The position numbers were made by a program, and so were the translations under genes. The notes under the pieces were generated by a model. The model did no database searches, was not told the origin of the DNA, and was given only the letters and a program-made list of their open reading frames with translations. A DNA stretch of 5,754 nucleotides from Dehalococcoidia bacterium CG2_30_46_19 (GTDB lineage: Bacteria > Chloroflexota > Dehalococcoidia > GIF9 > AB-539-J10): contig MNYD01000115.1 of NCBI GenBank assembly GCA_001872925.1, positions 1 to 5,754 on the forward strand, written 5' to 3'. Positions 5,645 to 5,754 of this stretch are shown here, piece after piece (position 1 is the first letter of the stretch; each line of letters opens with the position of its first letter).

Positions 5645-5754
5645 GTGCAAGACGATTGTATCGCAGTAGCTCTGGGATTGCCAGAATTAGAGATCCTGGG
5701 GCAGATAGAGCTAGAGGATCACTTTGAGGTTACAGTAAGATACCGGCGGGATAA
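5645..5754 (+). CDS. Transposase, ISL3-like, N-terminal fragment (cut by window edge)
   Basis: GTG at 5645 is preceded by AGGAGG with an eight-base spacer and opens a frame that stays open to the window end (36 codons plus two bases). The translation includes VALGLPELEILGQ, then IELEDHFEVTVRYRRD. This resembles the N-terminus of ISL3-family DDE transposases, in which an ALGLPE-type helix and a strand with V.VRYRR precede a CPxCG zinc motif. The zinc motif and the catalytic DDE residues would lie beyond the window, so family assignment rests on this short segment. It is divergent to the Wood-Ljungdahl operon and begins 188 bp upstream of cooC. An overlapping frame (about 5608-5727) rich in AGA/AGG codons is a shadow of it. 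Confidence 0.6.
   Translation, partial: MQDDCIAVALGLPELEILGQIELEDHFEVTVRYRRD

Larger units (their letters stand above)
5515..5754 (+). mobile_element. Probable left end of an ISL3-like insertion sequence (runs off the window)
   Basis: A transposase-like frame begins at 5645. The sequence GGGTCTACACTTTTTAGCGTG from 5515 has the look of a terminal inverted repeat, including a repeated TCTACA at 5518 and 5541 that could be transposase-binding sites. The eight bases immediately outside, ATTTAAAT (5507-5514), are an AT-rich palindrome, the kind of 8-bp target that ISL3 elements are known to duplicate. The right end lies outside the window, so neither the terminal repeat nor the duplication can be verified; the boundary is a proposal. 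Confidence 0.45.

Noticed and set aside
5608..5727. Open frame starting TTG GTG overlapping the transposase
   Set aside because: No ribosome site at the start, a run of AGA/AGG codons and no family likeness; the overlapping GTG frame has a strong ribosome site and transposase-like text.

Overview
The window is the start of a bacterial Wood-Ljungdahl (reductive acetyl-CoA) operon. It is read entirely on the minus strand, from about 5457 down past position 1. Order in the direction of transcription: a CooC-type nickel-insertion ATPase (4690-5457), formate-tetrahydrofolate ligase (2763-4550), a stand-alone NuoG/HoxU-like iron-sulfur protein (about 2104-2751), the methyltetrahydrofolate:corrinoid protein methyltransferase AcsE (1163-2047), the small subunit of the corrinoid iron-sulfur protein AcsD/CdhD (233-1150), and the first 81 codons of a carbon monoxide dehydrogenase subunit (1-245). 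The last gene resembles the archaeal CdhA type rather than the usual bacterial AcsA/CooS. It is cut by the window edge.

Together these genes cover several steps: activation of formate on tetrahydrofolate (Fhs), transfer of the methyl group from methyl-tetrahydrofolate to the corrinoid protein (AcsE to AcsD), CO2/CO interconversion (CdhA), and maturation of its nickel centre (CooC). The orphan Fe-S protein probably serves an electron-transfer partner such as a formate dehydrogenase or hydrogenase. FolD, MetF, AcsB and AcsC are not in the window and may lie beyond position 1.

The moderate GC content, strong AAGGAGG-type ribosome sites and the mix of bacterial AcsD/AcsE with a CdhA-type CODH suggest an anaerobic bacterium, plausibly a Dehalococcoidia-like Chloroflexota from an uncultured lineage. 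This assignment is inference from gene content and recalled sequence patterns, not from a search.

The right end (5458-5754) holds a good promoter candidate for the operon, abutting the probable left end of an ISL3-like insertion sequence. The 5' part of that element's transposase gene runs off the window on the plus strand. The 139-bp gap between cooC and fhs is not empty: it holds a well-signalled 13-codon ORF, a GTGA-coupled second small frame running into the fhs start, and two small hairpins.

Three points deserve a second look. One is the archaeal-type CdhA in a bacterial operon. Another is the complete absence of an ATG, GTG, TTG or CTG start for the Fe-S protein, whose [2Fe-2S] domain is clearly encoded. 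The third is the micro-ORF pair that a single G insertion would fuse into one 39-residue protein. I see no CRISPR array, tRNA or rRNA.
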